Positions 17,468 through 25,855 of a stretch of 64,000 nucleotides of DNA are shown here, piece by piece. A program made the position numbers and the translations under genes. The stretch is taken from positions 2,542,001 through 2,606,000 of the forward strand of contig NZ_JAUSXQ010000001.1 of assembly GCF_030816115.1 (NCBI RefSeq), in the 5' to 3' direction. Positions within the stretch are counted from its first letter, which is position 1. Each line of letters begins with the position of its first letter. The DNA comes from Chryseobacterium sp. W4I1. Lineage in GTDB: Bacteria; Bacteroidota; Bacteroidia; Flavobacteriales; Weeksellaceae. The notes under the pieces were generated by a model. That model made no database searches and had not been told where the DNA came from. It saw only the letters and a list, made by a program, of their open reading frames with translations.

Positions 17468-18166
17468 CTAAGACATATAAAGTCTTGAATAGAGCCTCTC
17501 ATGCTGCATGCATCTGATATCAAAGGCTGTATTGCAGAGTCCTACCATATCTCTATCCAATTCTATGGTTTCGTTGGCTGTTTTTTCCATCACAGGATAC
17601 AAAGAGAAAAGAATATCCTGACCGTCCAATTGTCCCAGTGGAACCAATTTTACAGCATTGGTGATCATTCCGGCTACCGAAGTGTGATAAAATCCAAGCA
17701 ATGCTTCGTATAAGGGAATTTTCATTAAATAAGCATAAACTCCGAATACAATACAGTAATGCGAATTGGCTTCCCGGTTTTGAACTGCTTTTTCAAAGGC
17801 TTCCATAAAGGGGAAATGTTCTCTTCTTTTAAAGATCTTGATCAACCTTAATCCTAGTTTCTGGCTGGCCTGGCGGATTTCTCTTGGACATTTTATGGCA
17901 TTACATTCATTATCAAGGCTTAAAAGCAATTCCAGATCATTGTCTTCTGCAGCCTGATACGCCAGTTTTACAAAAGCTCCGTCATTATATTTAAGGTTAT
18001 ACCGAAGCATATTTTCAACAAATTCCTTTGCAGTCTGCAGGTTGCTGACAATTCTTTCCTGTACGTAAGTTTCAAGCCCGTTGGAATGGCTGTAACCACC
18101 GATCGGAAGTGTAGGATCTGACAAATGAAGCAGTCCTGAAAGAAAGTTTAGGTTTATATTATTCAT
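17468..18166 (-). CDS. ureF: Urease accessory protein UreF
   Basis: UreF bridges UreD and UreG and acts as the activity checkpoint for nickel transfer. The 232-residue all-helical protein starts with the characteristic LLHLSDPTLPIGGYSHSNGLETYV (residues 11-34) and has a conserved GLCNTAFDIRCMQHERLYSRLY-like C-terminus. The start overlaps the ureE stop by eight bases, indicating translational coupling. Confidence 0.95.
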   Translation of the reverse strand: MNNINLNFLSGLLHLSDPTLPIGGYSHSNGLETYVQERIVSNLQTAKEFVENMLRYNLKYNDGAFVKLAYQAAEDNDLELLLSLDNECNAIKCPREIRQASQKLGLRLIKIFKRREHFPFMEAFEKAVQNREANSHYCIVFGVYAYLMKIPLYEALLGFYHTSVAGMITNAVKLVPLGQLDGQDILFSLYPVMEKTANETIELDRDMVGLCNTAFDIRCMQHERLYSRLYMS

Positions 18167-18668
18167 CTTTTGGAGCCGCCATTTTTAAGATTTTAGTAAA
18201 AATTGAAGACCCAAGATTCCCGTGTCCGTGAGGTTCTACATTAGATTTGAGAAGGTTCAGCAGCTTAACCGTCTTTTTTTCCGGTTTAAATCCACTTGCT
18301 TCCAGCCATCTGAACATCGGCATTTCAAAAGGGAGCAATACCTGATTATCCTGAATAAAAAGCGGAATATGCTTGTTTCCAATCTCATAGCAAACAGTTC
18401 CCATTTCGAGCAGAGAAGCCGGTGACATAACAATGGCTTCTGTTTCGAGAACATTGACGGCAATGATTTTTTGATCATCTTCAAAAAGAATATCTCCTTC
18501 ACGCAAACGTTGTCCTTCACGGAGGAACTTAATGGCGATATCTGTTCCCATTCTGGTTTTTTTACGCTGAATTCTTTTCGTGGTTTCAAACCATTCCAGA
18601 TCAATAAAATCAACGGGTTTTGCAGTCGGGTTTTGGGAGAGGTTACCTATTGTTTCGTTAATTATCAT
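18159..18668 (-). CDS. ureE: Urease accessory metallochaperone UreE
   Basis: UreE is the nickel-binding dimer that hands the metal to UreG. The 169 residues carry the peptide-binding N-terminal domain (KTRMGTDIAIKFLREGQRLREGD, about residues 38-60) and the metal-binding C-terminal domain with EPHGHGNLGS near the end. There is no poly-His tail such as some species have. The start at 18668 (MIINETIGNL) is preferred over 18695, which would add nine residues and deepen the overlap with the upstream gene. It overlaps the OMP gene by 11 bases and ureF by eight. Confidence 0.92.
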   Translation of the reverse strand: MIINETIGNLSQNPTAKPVDFIDLEWFETTKRIQRKKTRMGTDIAIKFLREGQRLREGDILFEDDQKIIAVNVLETEAIVMSPASLLEMGTVCYEIGNKHIPLFIQDNQVLLPFEMPMFRWLEASGFKPEKKTVKLLNLLKSNVEPHGHGNLGSSIFTKILKMAAPKDE

Positions 18669-19305
18669 CTTTTTTTGATTTTTTTCTGAAGTCAAGGTTT
18701 TTGGAAATTCCTACTCCGAATGTTGAACCGCTGATTCCGGCGACAGAAGTCTTCGTCCAGCCTTCTTTTGTTTTGGTCTGAAGCATTGAAAGTTCTGCAA
18801 ATTTAAATTTCAGAGCCCAGCCTCCACCCAGAACAATACCAATCAAAGGATAGGCGCGAAGACGGTAGCCATTAAAGTTTTCCATTGATGCTGCTGCTCC
18901 TGAAACCTGTTGTCCCCATACATAATGAGCGTCCACCTGAGCAATCAGCAAGAAATATTTTCCAAGCGCTAATGACGGACTGTACCAAATTCCAGCTTCA
19001 TTTTGTTTATATACAACAGTGTGGTCAACAGCATTCTGCGAGTAAGCGTAATTTATTCCAATAACATCATTATTATTAATAAAATAGCCCAGTCCAATTG
19101 GTGCACTTGAAACAGTACTACTGGTACTGGAAGGTGTCGTGATTTTTGAATAATCTAATGACCCGTAAACCATAAATTGTCCTTTTGGTCCTTCTTCGTC
19201 ACTTTTCAGTCTTCTTCCTCCCAGAAATTGGGCTTTCGCCTGCCCGGAAAACATAGACATTCCGGCTACGGCAAGGGAAAACACAGTTTTATTTAAGTTT
19301 TTCAT
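18658..19305 (-). CDS. Outer-membrane beta-barrel protein embedded in the urease operon
   Basis: This 215-residue protein has a signal peptide (MKNLNKTVFSLAVAGMSMFS..AKA) and a mature part rich in alternating hydrophobic/aromatic beta strands (APIGLGYFINNNDVIGINYAYS, AYPLIGIVLGGGWALKFKF), ending in a basic KKSKKDDN. It looks like an 8-10 strand outer-membrane barrel of the OmpW/porin-like type, but I cannot assign a family. It lies between ureC (74-nt gap) and ureE (11-bp overlap), so it is co-expressed with urease. A pore for urea or nickel is possible, inferred only from position. Start 19305 is chosen over 19332 because of the signal peptide. Confidence 0.8.
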   Translation of the reverse strand: MKNLNKTVFSLAVAGMSMFSGQAKAQFLGGRRLKSDEEGPKGQFMVYGSLDYSKITTPSSTSSTVSSAPIGLGYFINNNDVIGINYAYSQNAVDHTVVYKQNEAGIWYSPSLALGKYFLLIAQVDAHYVWGQQVSGAAASMENFNGYRLRAYPLIGIVLGGGWALKFKFAELSMLQTKTKEGWTKTSVAGISGSTFGVGISKNLDFRKKSKKDDN

Positions 19306-19379
19306 TTTAATCTGTTCAATGTTAGTTATCATTCAATTTTGAAAAGGCCCGGCCTTCACTGAGCCTTAAAAACTCAAGA

Positions 19380-21101
19380 TTAAAACAAGTAATACAGCTG
19401 TGTTAAAGGAAGTTTTTCCGCCGGCTCGCAAGTAATGTACTCACCGTCTACCGTAACTTTATAGTTTTCAGGATTAACTTCAATTACAGGTGTTTTATCG
19501 TTGTGGATCAAATCCTTTTTAGAAATGTTTCTACAGTTTTTCACCGGAAGGATCATTTTTTCCAGTTTATAGGATGCAATTGTTCCGTTGTCGATAGAGA
19601 TCTGTGAAACGAAATTGGCACAAATTCCGAATTTTGCTTTTCCATGAGCCCCGAACATATTCCTGTAAATAACGGGCTGTGGTGTAGGGATAGAGGCATT
19701 TGGATCACCCATTTTAGCAGCAATTACAAAGCCTCCTTTTACGATCATTTCCGGCTTTACTCCAAATAATGCAGGCTTCCAGATCACAAGATCGGCTAGT
19801 TTCCCTTCTTCAAGGGATCCCACATATTCTGAAATACCATGTGCGATTGCTGGGTTGATGGTATATTTTGCCACATATCTTTTGGCTCTGTAGTTATCAT
19901 TTTCAGCGTCTTTATCTTCTTCCAAATTCCCTCTCTGCTCTTTCATTTTGCTTGCTGTCTGCCAGGTTCTTGTAATCACTTCACCTGGTCTTCCCATCGC
20001 CTGTGAATCTGAACTCATGATGCTGAAAACTCCCATGTCATGAAGAATATCTTCAGCTGCAATGGTTTCAGGGCGAATACGTGAATCAGCAAAGGCTACA
20101 TCTTCAGGGATATTTTTGCTTAAATGATGACATACCATCAGCATATCAAGATGCTCATCAATGGTGTTTATCGTATAAGGACGTGTAGGATTTGTAGAAG
20201 CTGGCAATACATTGGGATACATGGCTGCTTTGATGATATCCGGAGCATGACCTCCTCCGGCACCTTCTGTGTGAAAGGTATGGATTACCCTTCCGTTGAT
20301 GGCTCTCATGGTATCTTCAAGGAAACCTCCTTCATTCAGGGTATCGGTGTGGATAGCCACCTGAACGTCATATTTATCAGCAACTTTCAATGCGGCATCG
20401 ATGGTTGCTGGTGTTGCCCCCCAGTCTTCATGAATTTTCACACCCAAAGCGCCTGCTTCTACCTGTTCTTCAATAGGTTCTTCCGCAGAGCAGTTTCCTT
20501 TCCCGAAGAAGCCAAGGTTCATAGGATATTCTTCAGCGGCTTCGAGCATTTTCTGCATATTGAATTTCCCCGGGGTAACGGTAGTCGCATTGGTCCCGTC
20601 GTTTGGTCCCGTTCCTCCGCCGATCATTGTAGTGATTCCGCTGTATAAAGAGGTTTCGATCTGCTGTGGACAGATGTAATGGATGTGAGTGTCAATTCCT
20701 CCCGCTGTCACAATATACCCTTTCCCACCATGCACTTCTGTTGAAGCTCCGATGATCATGTTTGGAGAAACTCCATCCATGGTATCTGGATTTCCGGCTT
20801 TTCCGATGCCTATAATTTTACCGTCTTTGATCCCGATATCTGCTTTTACAATTCCCCAGTGATCAATGATTACCGCTCCGGTGATACAAAGATCCAGAAC
20901 ACCTTCATCTCTTTTGGCAGTCACGTTTTGTCCCATTCCGTCACGAACGGTTTTTCCACCTCCGAAAACAGCTTCGTCTCCGTAATGGGTGAAATCTTTT
21001 TCTATTTCAATGATAATTTCAGTATCTCCCAGTCTGATCTTATCGCCAGCTGTAGGACCTAATATATTGGCATATTGTTTTCTGTCTATGGATAAGCTCA
21101 T
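19380..21101 (-). CDS. ureC: Urease subunit alpha
   Basis: This is the catalytic subunit that hydrolyses urea to ammonia and carbamate at a dinuclear nickel centre. The 573 residues are full length. All active-site residues are present at positions offset by +5 from Klebsiella: His139 and His141 (DTHIH), carbamylated Lys222 (GVKIHEDWG), His251, His277 ([15 protein letters not shown]), the flap Cys324-His325 (MVCHHL) and Asp365 ([10 protein letters not shown]). It starts two bases after the ureB stop in the order ureA-ureB-ureC. Confidence 0.99.
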   Translation of the reverse strand: MSLSIDRKQYANILGPTAGDKIRLGDTEIIIEIEKDFTHYGDEAVFGGGKTVRDGMGQNVTAKRDEGVLDLCITGAVIIDHWGIVKADIGIKDGKIIGIGKAGNPDTMDGVSPNMIIGASTEVHGGKGYIVTAGGIDTHIHYICPQQIETSLYSGITTMIGGGTGPNDGTNATTVTPGKFNMQKMLEAAEEYPMNLGFFGKGNCSAEEPIEEQVEAGALGVKIHEDWGATPATIDAALKVADKYDVQVAIHTDTLNEGGFLEDTMRAINGRVIHTFHTEGAGGGHAPDIIKAAMYPNVLPASTNPTRPYTINTIDEHLDMLMVCHHLSKNIPEDVAFADSRIRPETIAAEDILHDMGVFSIMSSDSQAMGRPGEVITRTWQTASKMKEQRGNLEEDKDAENDNYRAKRYVAKYTINPAIAHGISEYVGSLEEGKLADLVIWKPALFGVKPEMIVKGGFVIAAKMGDPNASIPTPQPVIYRNMFGAHGKAKFGICANFVSQISIDNGTIASYKLEKMILPVKNCRNISKKDLIHNDKTPVIEVNPENYKVTVDGEYITCEPAEKLPLTQLYYLF

Positions 21102-21103
21102 GT

Positions 21104-21472
21104 TTATTGATTTTTAAAGTTTAAATCTTCAGCTTTGGCAAGGCTGGCTTTTTTCTGATCTTCGGAATCAACCTGTCCGTCAACAAGATTGTTAAAGCCC
21201 ATTGCTTTTTTGATACCGCCTATTTCTACCAATTCAACTTCTTTTTCTTCTCCCGGTTCAAAACGTACAGCGGTACTTGCCACAATATTCAGTCTTTTTC
21301 CAAAAGCTTTTTCGCGGCTGAAGCTCATGGCTTTATTCACTTCAAAGAAATGGAAATGCGAACCTACCTGAATAGGGCGATCTCCTGTGTTGACTACTTT
21401 TATTTTAACTGTTTCTCTGCCTTCATTGCAGATAATAGTCCCTTCTTTTACAAATATTTCTCCTGGTATCAT
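21104..21472 (-). CDS. ureB: Urease subunit beta
   Basis: This is a 122-residue structural subunit of the urease trimer with the typical start [20 protein letters not shown] and the conserved [11 protein letters not shown] and [16 protein letters not shown] motifs (about residues 38-80). The frame is open upstream to 21553, but the family start is the ATG at 21472, 13 nt after the ureA stop. Beta and gamma are separate genes, as in most bacteria. Confidence 0.97.
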   Translation of the reverse strand: MIPGEIFVKEGTIICNEGRETVKIKVVNTGDRPIQVGSHFHFFEVNKAMSFSREKAFGKRLNIVASTAVRFEPGEEKEVELVEIGGIKKAMGFNNLVDGQVDSEDQKKASLAKAEDLNFKNQ

Positions 21473-21485
21473 AATGGAATAGGTA

Positions 21486-21788
21486 TTAACGGATTGGGTT
21501 GTGTACGGTAACCAGTTTGGTTCCGTCGGGAAAAGTGGCTTCGATCTGTACATCGTGAATCATGTCTGAAACTCCTGGCATGACATCATCTTTGGTTAAA
21601 AGATTCGCTCCTTCCTGCATCAGTTCAGCAACTCTTTTTCCGTCTCTGGCTCCCTCAAGAAGAAAGTGACTGATAAGTGCTATTGATTCTGGATAGTTTA
21701 GTTTAAGACCTCTGGCCTTTCTTTTTAGAGCAAGCTCGCCTGCAAGGAACAGCATAAGCTTTTCCGTTTCTCTCGGTGTTAAGTGCAT
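21486..21788 (-). CDS. ureA: Urease subunit gamma
   Basis: The 100 residues, starting [20 protein letters not shown], match the gamma subunit in full, including [21 protein letters not shown] and VPGVSDMI-like [22 protein letters not shown] longer start at 21845 is open but unlike the family. It is the first gene of the urease operon. No clear TAnnTTTG box is seen in the 150 nt upstream. Confidence 0.97.
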   Translation of the reverse strand: MHLTPRETEKLMLFLAGELALKRKARGLKLNYPESIALISHFLLEGARDGKRVAELMQEGANLLTKDDVMPGVSDMIHDVQIEATFPDGTKLVTVHNPIR

Positions 21789-21943
21789 TGTATTGTATTT
21801 TAAATTGGATATAGGGAAATCCTGTCCGTCTTTCAAAAAAGACAAATAGATGGTTTTAAACCTATTAAAAACAGGAAATTGAATTTTAGGAATCTGTATT
21901 TATATACAAATCCTGTGAATTGTGTTATGAATTGGAAAATATA

Positions 21944-22303
21944 TTAGCAGTGTGCAATCTGCAGAGAATGATACAGGATGTATCTTGGTGCCGTAATGTA
22001 TGCAAAGTTTTGAACAGGTGCAGCTTTTGTATTGTGAGGATAATCTGGAAAGAAAAAGTTCATCCATTGCTGGGTGATTACGGAATAATCGAATTTTATT
22101 TTTTCAGGATTACCTGAGTCCTGTGCATCCTGATCCGAAACACTGTAAATCTCCGGCTGACCCTGCTGGTCTGCATGTTTAGTAAGGTATGATTTTGAGA
22201 ATGTATCAGGTATTGACTGAGCTTTCCCTTTACCTGCAAAAAAGCCTGCACATAAAGCGGAAAAAAATAGTACGAAAGAGAATAATAGGATTCTGGTTTT
22301 CAT
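21944..22303 (-). CDS. Small secreted protein of unknown function
   Basis: This 119-residue product has a signal peptide (MKTRILLFSFVLFFSALCAG, cleavage near KAQS) and a mature part of about 90 residues with FDYSVITQQWMNFFFPDYPH and a C-terminal IAHC. No family is recognised. It lies 155 nt upstream of ureA on the same strand and could share the urease transcript, but nothing in it points to urea or nickel. Start 22303 fits the signal peptide better than 22339. Confidence 0.6.
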   Translation of the reverse strand: MKTRILLFSFVLFFSALCAGFFAGKGKAQSIPDTFSKSYLTKHADQQGQPEIYSVSDQDAQDSGNPEKIKFDYSVITQQWMNFFFPDYPHNTKAAPVQNFAYITAPRYILYHSLQIAHC

Positions 22304-22707
22304 ATCAGTCATTGATGGTGTAAAATTAGACAATCCCATATCCCGAAGCTATCAAAAATGTCATTTAAAATGTTCAAAATCGAGACAAATGCAGTTTCTC
22401 CCCATTTATCATTCTCCCGTAAACTCCCATGTTATAAGCATTTAGAGAAACCACTCAACTACAACAAGTAATTCAGTGTTTTAAATAATGTAAATATTCT
22501 AAATTTTTCTAGTGCAAGTAAATTTTTTAAAGATTGAATAAAAAAACACATAAAGCCCTTATTCCTTATTTCCACATTTGGGAATTTCTTAAATATAAAA
22601 CAGTGATAAATTTCATTTTATAAGGAAGAGCGATTTTTTTTGTTTGCGTTAATTATTGTAAATTTGTATACCAACATATTTATCAATTTAAAATAATACA
22701 ACATAAT
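22304..22707. other. AT-rich divergent intergenic region
   Basis: This 404-nt gap lies between the secreted-protein gene and pruA. Apart from a -7 box at 22659-22666 I see no gene, hairpin or repeat. Confidence 0.4.
22659..22666 (+). promoter_or_regulatory. -7 box upstream of pruA
   Basis: TAAATTTG is an exact TAnnTTTG match 41 nt before the pruA ATG. A TTTG at 22639-22642 lies 16 nt upstream, slightly closer than the usual -33 spacing. Confidence 0.5.
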
Positions 22708-24333
22708 ATGTCAAAAGCAATTTCGCAAGTACCATTTGCAGTAAACGAGCCGGTAAATTCTTACGCACCGGGATCTCCAGAAGTTAAAAGCCTTATCGCC
22801 ACTTACAAAAAAATGTGGGCTGAGAAGACAGAAATTCCAATGTTTATCAATGGAAAAGAGGTGAAAACTGACGAGAAAGTGCAGCTTCAGTCTCCTCAGG
22901 ATCATGCTCATGATTTCGGATTTTACTATAAAGGTACCATGCAGCATGTAGATGACGCTATCAATGCGGCACTGGCAGCTAAAAAAGAATGGAACGAACT
23001 TGGCTGGGAACACCGTGCAGCTATTTTCTTGAAGGCTGCTGATCTTTTGGCAGGACCTTACAGAGATGTGATCAATGCAGCTACAATGATTGGGCAATCT
23101 AAGAACGTGCACCAAGCTGAGATTGATGCTGCGTGTGAGTTTATTGATTTCTTAAGATTCAACGTAGAATTCATGACTGAAATGTATTCTGAGCAGCCAG
23201 TTTCTGACGCTGGAATCTGGAACCGTGTAGAGTACAGGCCGTTGGAAGGATTCTGTTTTGCAGTAACACCATTCAACTTTACAGCGATTTCCGGAAACTT
23301 ACCTACTTGTATGGCTATGCTTGGAAATGTAGTGGTTTGGAAACCTTCTGACAAGCAGGTTTATTCTGCAAAAGTGATCATGGATGTATTGATTGAGGCT
23401 GGTCTTCCTGCCGGGGTCATCAACATGGTATTCACAGATGGAAAAGAGACTGCTGAGAAAGTAATGTCACATCCTGATTTTGCAGGTCTTCACTTCACTG
23501 GTTCTACGAAAGTATTCCAGGGAATGTGGAAAATGATCGGTGATAATATTCATAATTACAGAACTTATCCAAGAATCGTTGGAGAAACAGGTGGAAAAGA
23601 TTTCGTGATCGCTCACCCTTCTTCTAATGTAGAAGCGGTAGCTACTGCTTTGGTAAGAGGTTCTTTTGAATACCAGGGACAGAAATGTTCTGCTGCTTCA
23701 AGAGCTTACATTCCTAAATCTATTTGGGCTGACGTGAAAAAAGTAATGGAAACGCAAATCAATTCTATTAAAGTAGGTTCTCCTGAAGATCCATCTAACT
23801 TCGTTAACGCAGTAATTGATAAAAACTCTTTTGAAAAATGTAAAGGGTATATCAACAGAGCAACGGATTCCGGTGAAGCTGAAATAGCTATCGGTGGAAA
23901 AGTTGATGATTCTAAAGGATGGTTTGTATACCCTACGGTAATTGAAACCACAAATCCTCATTACGAAAGTATGGTAGAAGAGATCTTCGGACCTATCTTA
24001 TCTGTTTATGTATATGAAGATCAGGACTGGAAAGAAACTTTAAAATTAGTAGATTCCACTTCTCCATATTCATTGACGGGATCTGTTTTCGCTCAAGACC
24101 GTTATGCAATCAATGAGGCTTTCAAAGCTTTAGAAAATGCTTCAGGAAACTTCTATATCAATGATAAACCAACAGGTGCCGTAGTTGGGCAACAGCCTTT
24201 CGGTGGTGGTAGAGCTTCAGGAACTAATGACAAAGCTGGTTCAAAAATGAACTTACTAAGATGGACATCTGTAAGAAGCGTAAAAGAAACTTTTGTTTCT
24301 CCAAAAGACTACAAATATCCTTACTTAGGATAA
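22708..24333 (+). CDS. pruA: L-glutamate gamma-semialdehyde (P5C) dehydrogenase
   Basis: This enzyme oxidises 1-pyrroline-5-carboxylate/glutamate semialdehyde to glutamate with NAD+, the second step of proline catabolism. The 541 residues match the single-function enzyme. Key residues are general base Glu293 (VGETGGKDFV), nucleophile Cys327 (YQGQKCSAASRAY) and the NAD-binding FTGSTKVFQGMW stretch. The C-terminal INDKPTGAVVGQQPFGGGRASGTNDKAG is typical of the family. It is monocistronic, with a good terminator; no proline dehydrogenase gene is adjacent. Confidence 0.97.
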   Translation: MSKAISQVPFAVNEPVNSYAPGSPEVKSLIATYKKMWAEKTEIPMFINGKEVKTDEKVQLQSPQDHAHDFGFYYKGTMQHVDDAINAALAAKKEWNELGWEHRAAIFLKAADLLAGPYRDVINAATMIGQSKNVHQAEIDAACEFIDFLRFNVEFMTEMYSEQPVSDAGIWNRVEYRPLEGFCFAVTPFNFTAISGNLPTCMAMLGNVVVWKPSDKQVYSAKVIMDVLIEAGLPAGVINMVFTDGKETAEKVMSHPDFAGLHFTGSTKVFQGMWKMIGDNIHNYRTYPRIVGETGGKDFVIAHPSSNVEAVATALVRGSFEYQGQKCSAASRAYIPKSIWADVKKVMETQINSIKVGSPEDPSNFVNAVIDKNSFEKCKGYINRATDSGEAEIAIGGKVDDSKGWFVYPTVIETTNPHYESMVEEIFGPILSVYVYEDQDWKETLKLVDSTSPYSLTGSVFAQDRYAINEAFKALENASGNFYINDKPTGAVVGQQPFGGGRASGTNDKAGSKMNLLRWTSVRSVKETFVSPKDYKYPYLG

Positions 24334-24378
24334 GATAAAATACTATTATTAATGATTGTATAATCTTTAATAAATAAT

Positions 24379-24409
24379 AAGACCCTGGAATTTTTTCCGG
24401 GGTCTTTTT
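24379..24409 (+). terminator. Terminator of pruA
   Basis: A 12-bp stem (AAGACCCTGGAA at 24379-24390 with 24395-24406, one G-T pair) has a TTTT loop and is followed by T's. Confidence 0.85.
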
Positions 24410-24522
24410 ATGAATGATTTTAATAGCTTGCAAGTCATAATTCATTTTATTTATTTCCTCCCTAACATTTTTTAACAAAATTTATCTATGTTTTAATATT
24501 TTAAATAACCTTTTAGGAATAA

Positions 24523-24540
24523 TTATTGAACTTTCAATAA
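24523..24540 (+). promoter_or_regulatory. Palindrome upstream of small lipoprotein gene
   Basis: TTATTGAA (24523-24530) and TTCAATAA (24533-24540) form a perfect 8+8 palindrome with a 2-nt centre, 20 nt before the ATG at 24560. The centre is too small for a stable RNA hairpin, so an operator is more likely. The cognate protein is unknown. Confidence 0.3.
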
Positions 24541-24559
24541 TACATTAAAATAAAATATT

Positions 24560-24775
24560 ATGAAAAAGTTATTGTTAGCAGCCATAGGTTTAGGATTAGT
24601 AGTTGTGAGTTGCGGAACCAAAGAATCTACCATGTCGTCTAAGAGCTCGGATTCGACAGCAGTGAATACACAATCGGTACAACCAGCGGTAACGGATACA
24701 GTATCCCAAAGAATGAATCCTGATACCGTAAAGATCAAGACAGATTCAACGGCAGTAACAGCTCCGGCTAAATAG
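24560..24775 (+). CDS. Small lipoprotein A (71 residues)
   Basis: The lipoprotein signal MKKLLLAAIGLGLVVVSC places the acylated Cys at residue 18. The mature part is short, hydrophilic and Ser/Thr-rich, ending DTVKIKTDSTAVTAPAK. No folded domain is apparent. It has a paralogue 230 nt downstream sharing the lipobox type and the C-terminal DT-V/I-K-I/V-KTDS motif. A strong terminator follows, so each is transcribed singly. Function is unknown. Confidence 0.75.
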   Translation: MKKLLLAAIGLGLVVVSCGTKESTMSSKSSDSTAVNTQSVQPAVTDTVSQRMNPDTVKIKTDSTAVTAPAK

Positions 24776-24802
24776 ATACACACAAAGTTTAATTAAAAAT
24801 GG

Positions 24803-24837
24803 AAAATCTGCAGATGAAAGCTCTGCAGATTTTTTTT
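24803..24837 (+). terminator. Terminator of lipoprotein A
   Basis: A perfect 12-bp stem (AAAATCTGCAGA at 24803-24814 against 24822-24833) has a 7-nt loop and a T-run. Confidence 0.9.
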
Positions 24838-24969
24838 ATATGATAATTAAGGATAAAAACTAAAAACTTAGAAATTTCAGTTAAAATAAATCTTCAACCT
24901 CCTTATTACTTTAAAAATAATTTTTCTTTTTATTCTAACCTTCATTTTCATAAAGCTATCAATTTTCTT

Positions 24970-24977
24970 TATATTTG
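24970..24977 (+). promoter_or_regulatory. -7 box of lipoprotein B
   Basis: TATATTTG matches TAnnTTTG exactly, 28 nt before the ATG at 25006. The upstream terminator makes a separate promoter necessary. Confidence 0.5.
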
Positions 24978-25005
24978 AAGGTATTAAACATCAAAATTAA
25001 CTATT

Positions 25006-25215
25006 ATGAAAAAATTATGGATTGGAGCTGTTCTGGGTTTGCTGGTTTTGGGAAGCTGCGCACAGAATAAAGAGAAAAGAGAAGAATTCAAAGATGAGCA
25101 TAATAAAGATTCTCTGAGAAATAAAATGGGAGATTCCGCTGTTGCCAATTCTGAACCGGCTTCCACTTCTCAGGATACCATCAAAGTAAAAACCGACAGT
25201 CTGAAGACAAAATAA
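25006..25215 (+). CDS. Small lipoprotein B (69 residues)
   Basis: Its signal MKKLWIGAVLGLLVLGSC places the acylated Cys at residue 18. The mature part is highly charged (NKEKREEFKDEHNKDSLRNK) and ends DTIKVKTDSLKTK, echoing lipoprotein A. It is probably disordered and periplasm-facing. It has its own promoter box and terminator. Function is unknown; tandem duplication from the same ancestor as lipoprotein A is likely. Confidence 0.75.
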   Translation: MKKLWIGAVLGLLVLGSCAQNKEKREEFKDEHNKDSLRNKMGDSAVANSEPASTSQDTIKVKTDSLKTK

Positions 25216-25218
25216 AAA

Positions 25219-25247
25219 ACAAATCCGCAACATTGTTGCGGATTTGT
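25219..25247 (+). terminator. Terminator of lipoprotein B
   Basis: A perfect 12-bp stem (ACAAATCCGCAA at 25219-25230 against 25236-25247) has a 5-nt loop. The T-run is weak, so termination may be partial. Confidence 0.7.
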
Positions 25248-25394
25248 ACTTAAAAAAACTTGACTGAAAAAAACCGGGCAATCAACCCCGATTGTATGAT
25301 CAATTATTGATTGGTCGTATATTCCGGACCAATATAATATTCATTGCCTAATAATAGATTTACCCGTGGCTTAATCTCAAACAATCTTCTAATA

Positions 25395-25571
25395 CTAGTA
25401 AAAATCATCCGTTATATCTTCAGAAAGCCTTGGGGCGCCCATCCCCTCAGCTTGGATCGCTAGATTTTGATGTAACGATTCCTGATTATATTGGCACAGA
25501 TAATTCTGTCTGCCTAAGCAGCATTTGATTATACAGATGTCAAAAATAAATGGGTATTTAGGTTGTTTCAT
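25395..25571 (-). CDS. Candidate small Cys-containing peptide gene
   Basis: This 58-codon frame starts MKQPKYPFIFDICIIKCCLG, has four Cys in the first 25 residues, and a polar second half ending in GMGAPRLSEDITDDFY. The local sequence is more GC-rich than its flanks, which suggests coding use. A leader/core layout like a peptide precursor can be imagined, but no modification enzyme is nearby. It lies alone in a 600-nt gap before the TPR regulator. It could be a chance frame. Confidence 0.35.
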   Translation of the reverse strand: MKQPKYPFIFDICIIKCCLGRQNYLCQYNQESLHQNLAIQAEGMGAPRLSEDITDDFY

Positions 25572-25855
25572 CCACTTCAATGTCCAGCTTAAAGCTTTTA
25601 GATGCTTTAATATAAATACTGGGCAAATACTTATATCAGCTGGTCATTTCAGTATAGTGTTTTATTTGAACGCTTTTCTGCTTAAGGATTAAAAACAGAT
25701 TAAAAATTGAGTGTTACGGGTTCCTTTAAAGCTTGCGCAAAGATATATAAGTGAAGGCTTTACCTAAAACAATAGGTTATCTGTTTTCATGAAAATGAAA
25801 AGACACAATGAAAAAACAGACTGTTTATTAATTGTTTTCAGGAAAATGAACATGT
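25572..25855. other. Gene-free stretch
   Basis: Nothing is recognised in this AT-rich gap apart from the 3' flank of the TPR-AraC regulator gene. Confidence 0.4.

Noticed and set aside
20124..20648. A 174-codon plus-strand open frame inside ureC
   Set aside because: It is antisense to the most conserved part of ureC; its length reflects ureC codon bias, and its composition is unlike a real protein.
11523..21788. Urease island as a recently transferred block
   Set aside because: No integrase, tRNA, terminal repeats or clear composition change at the borders; only common intergenic repeats of the same kinds found elsewhere in the window.
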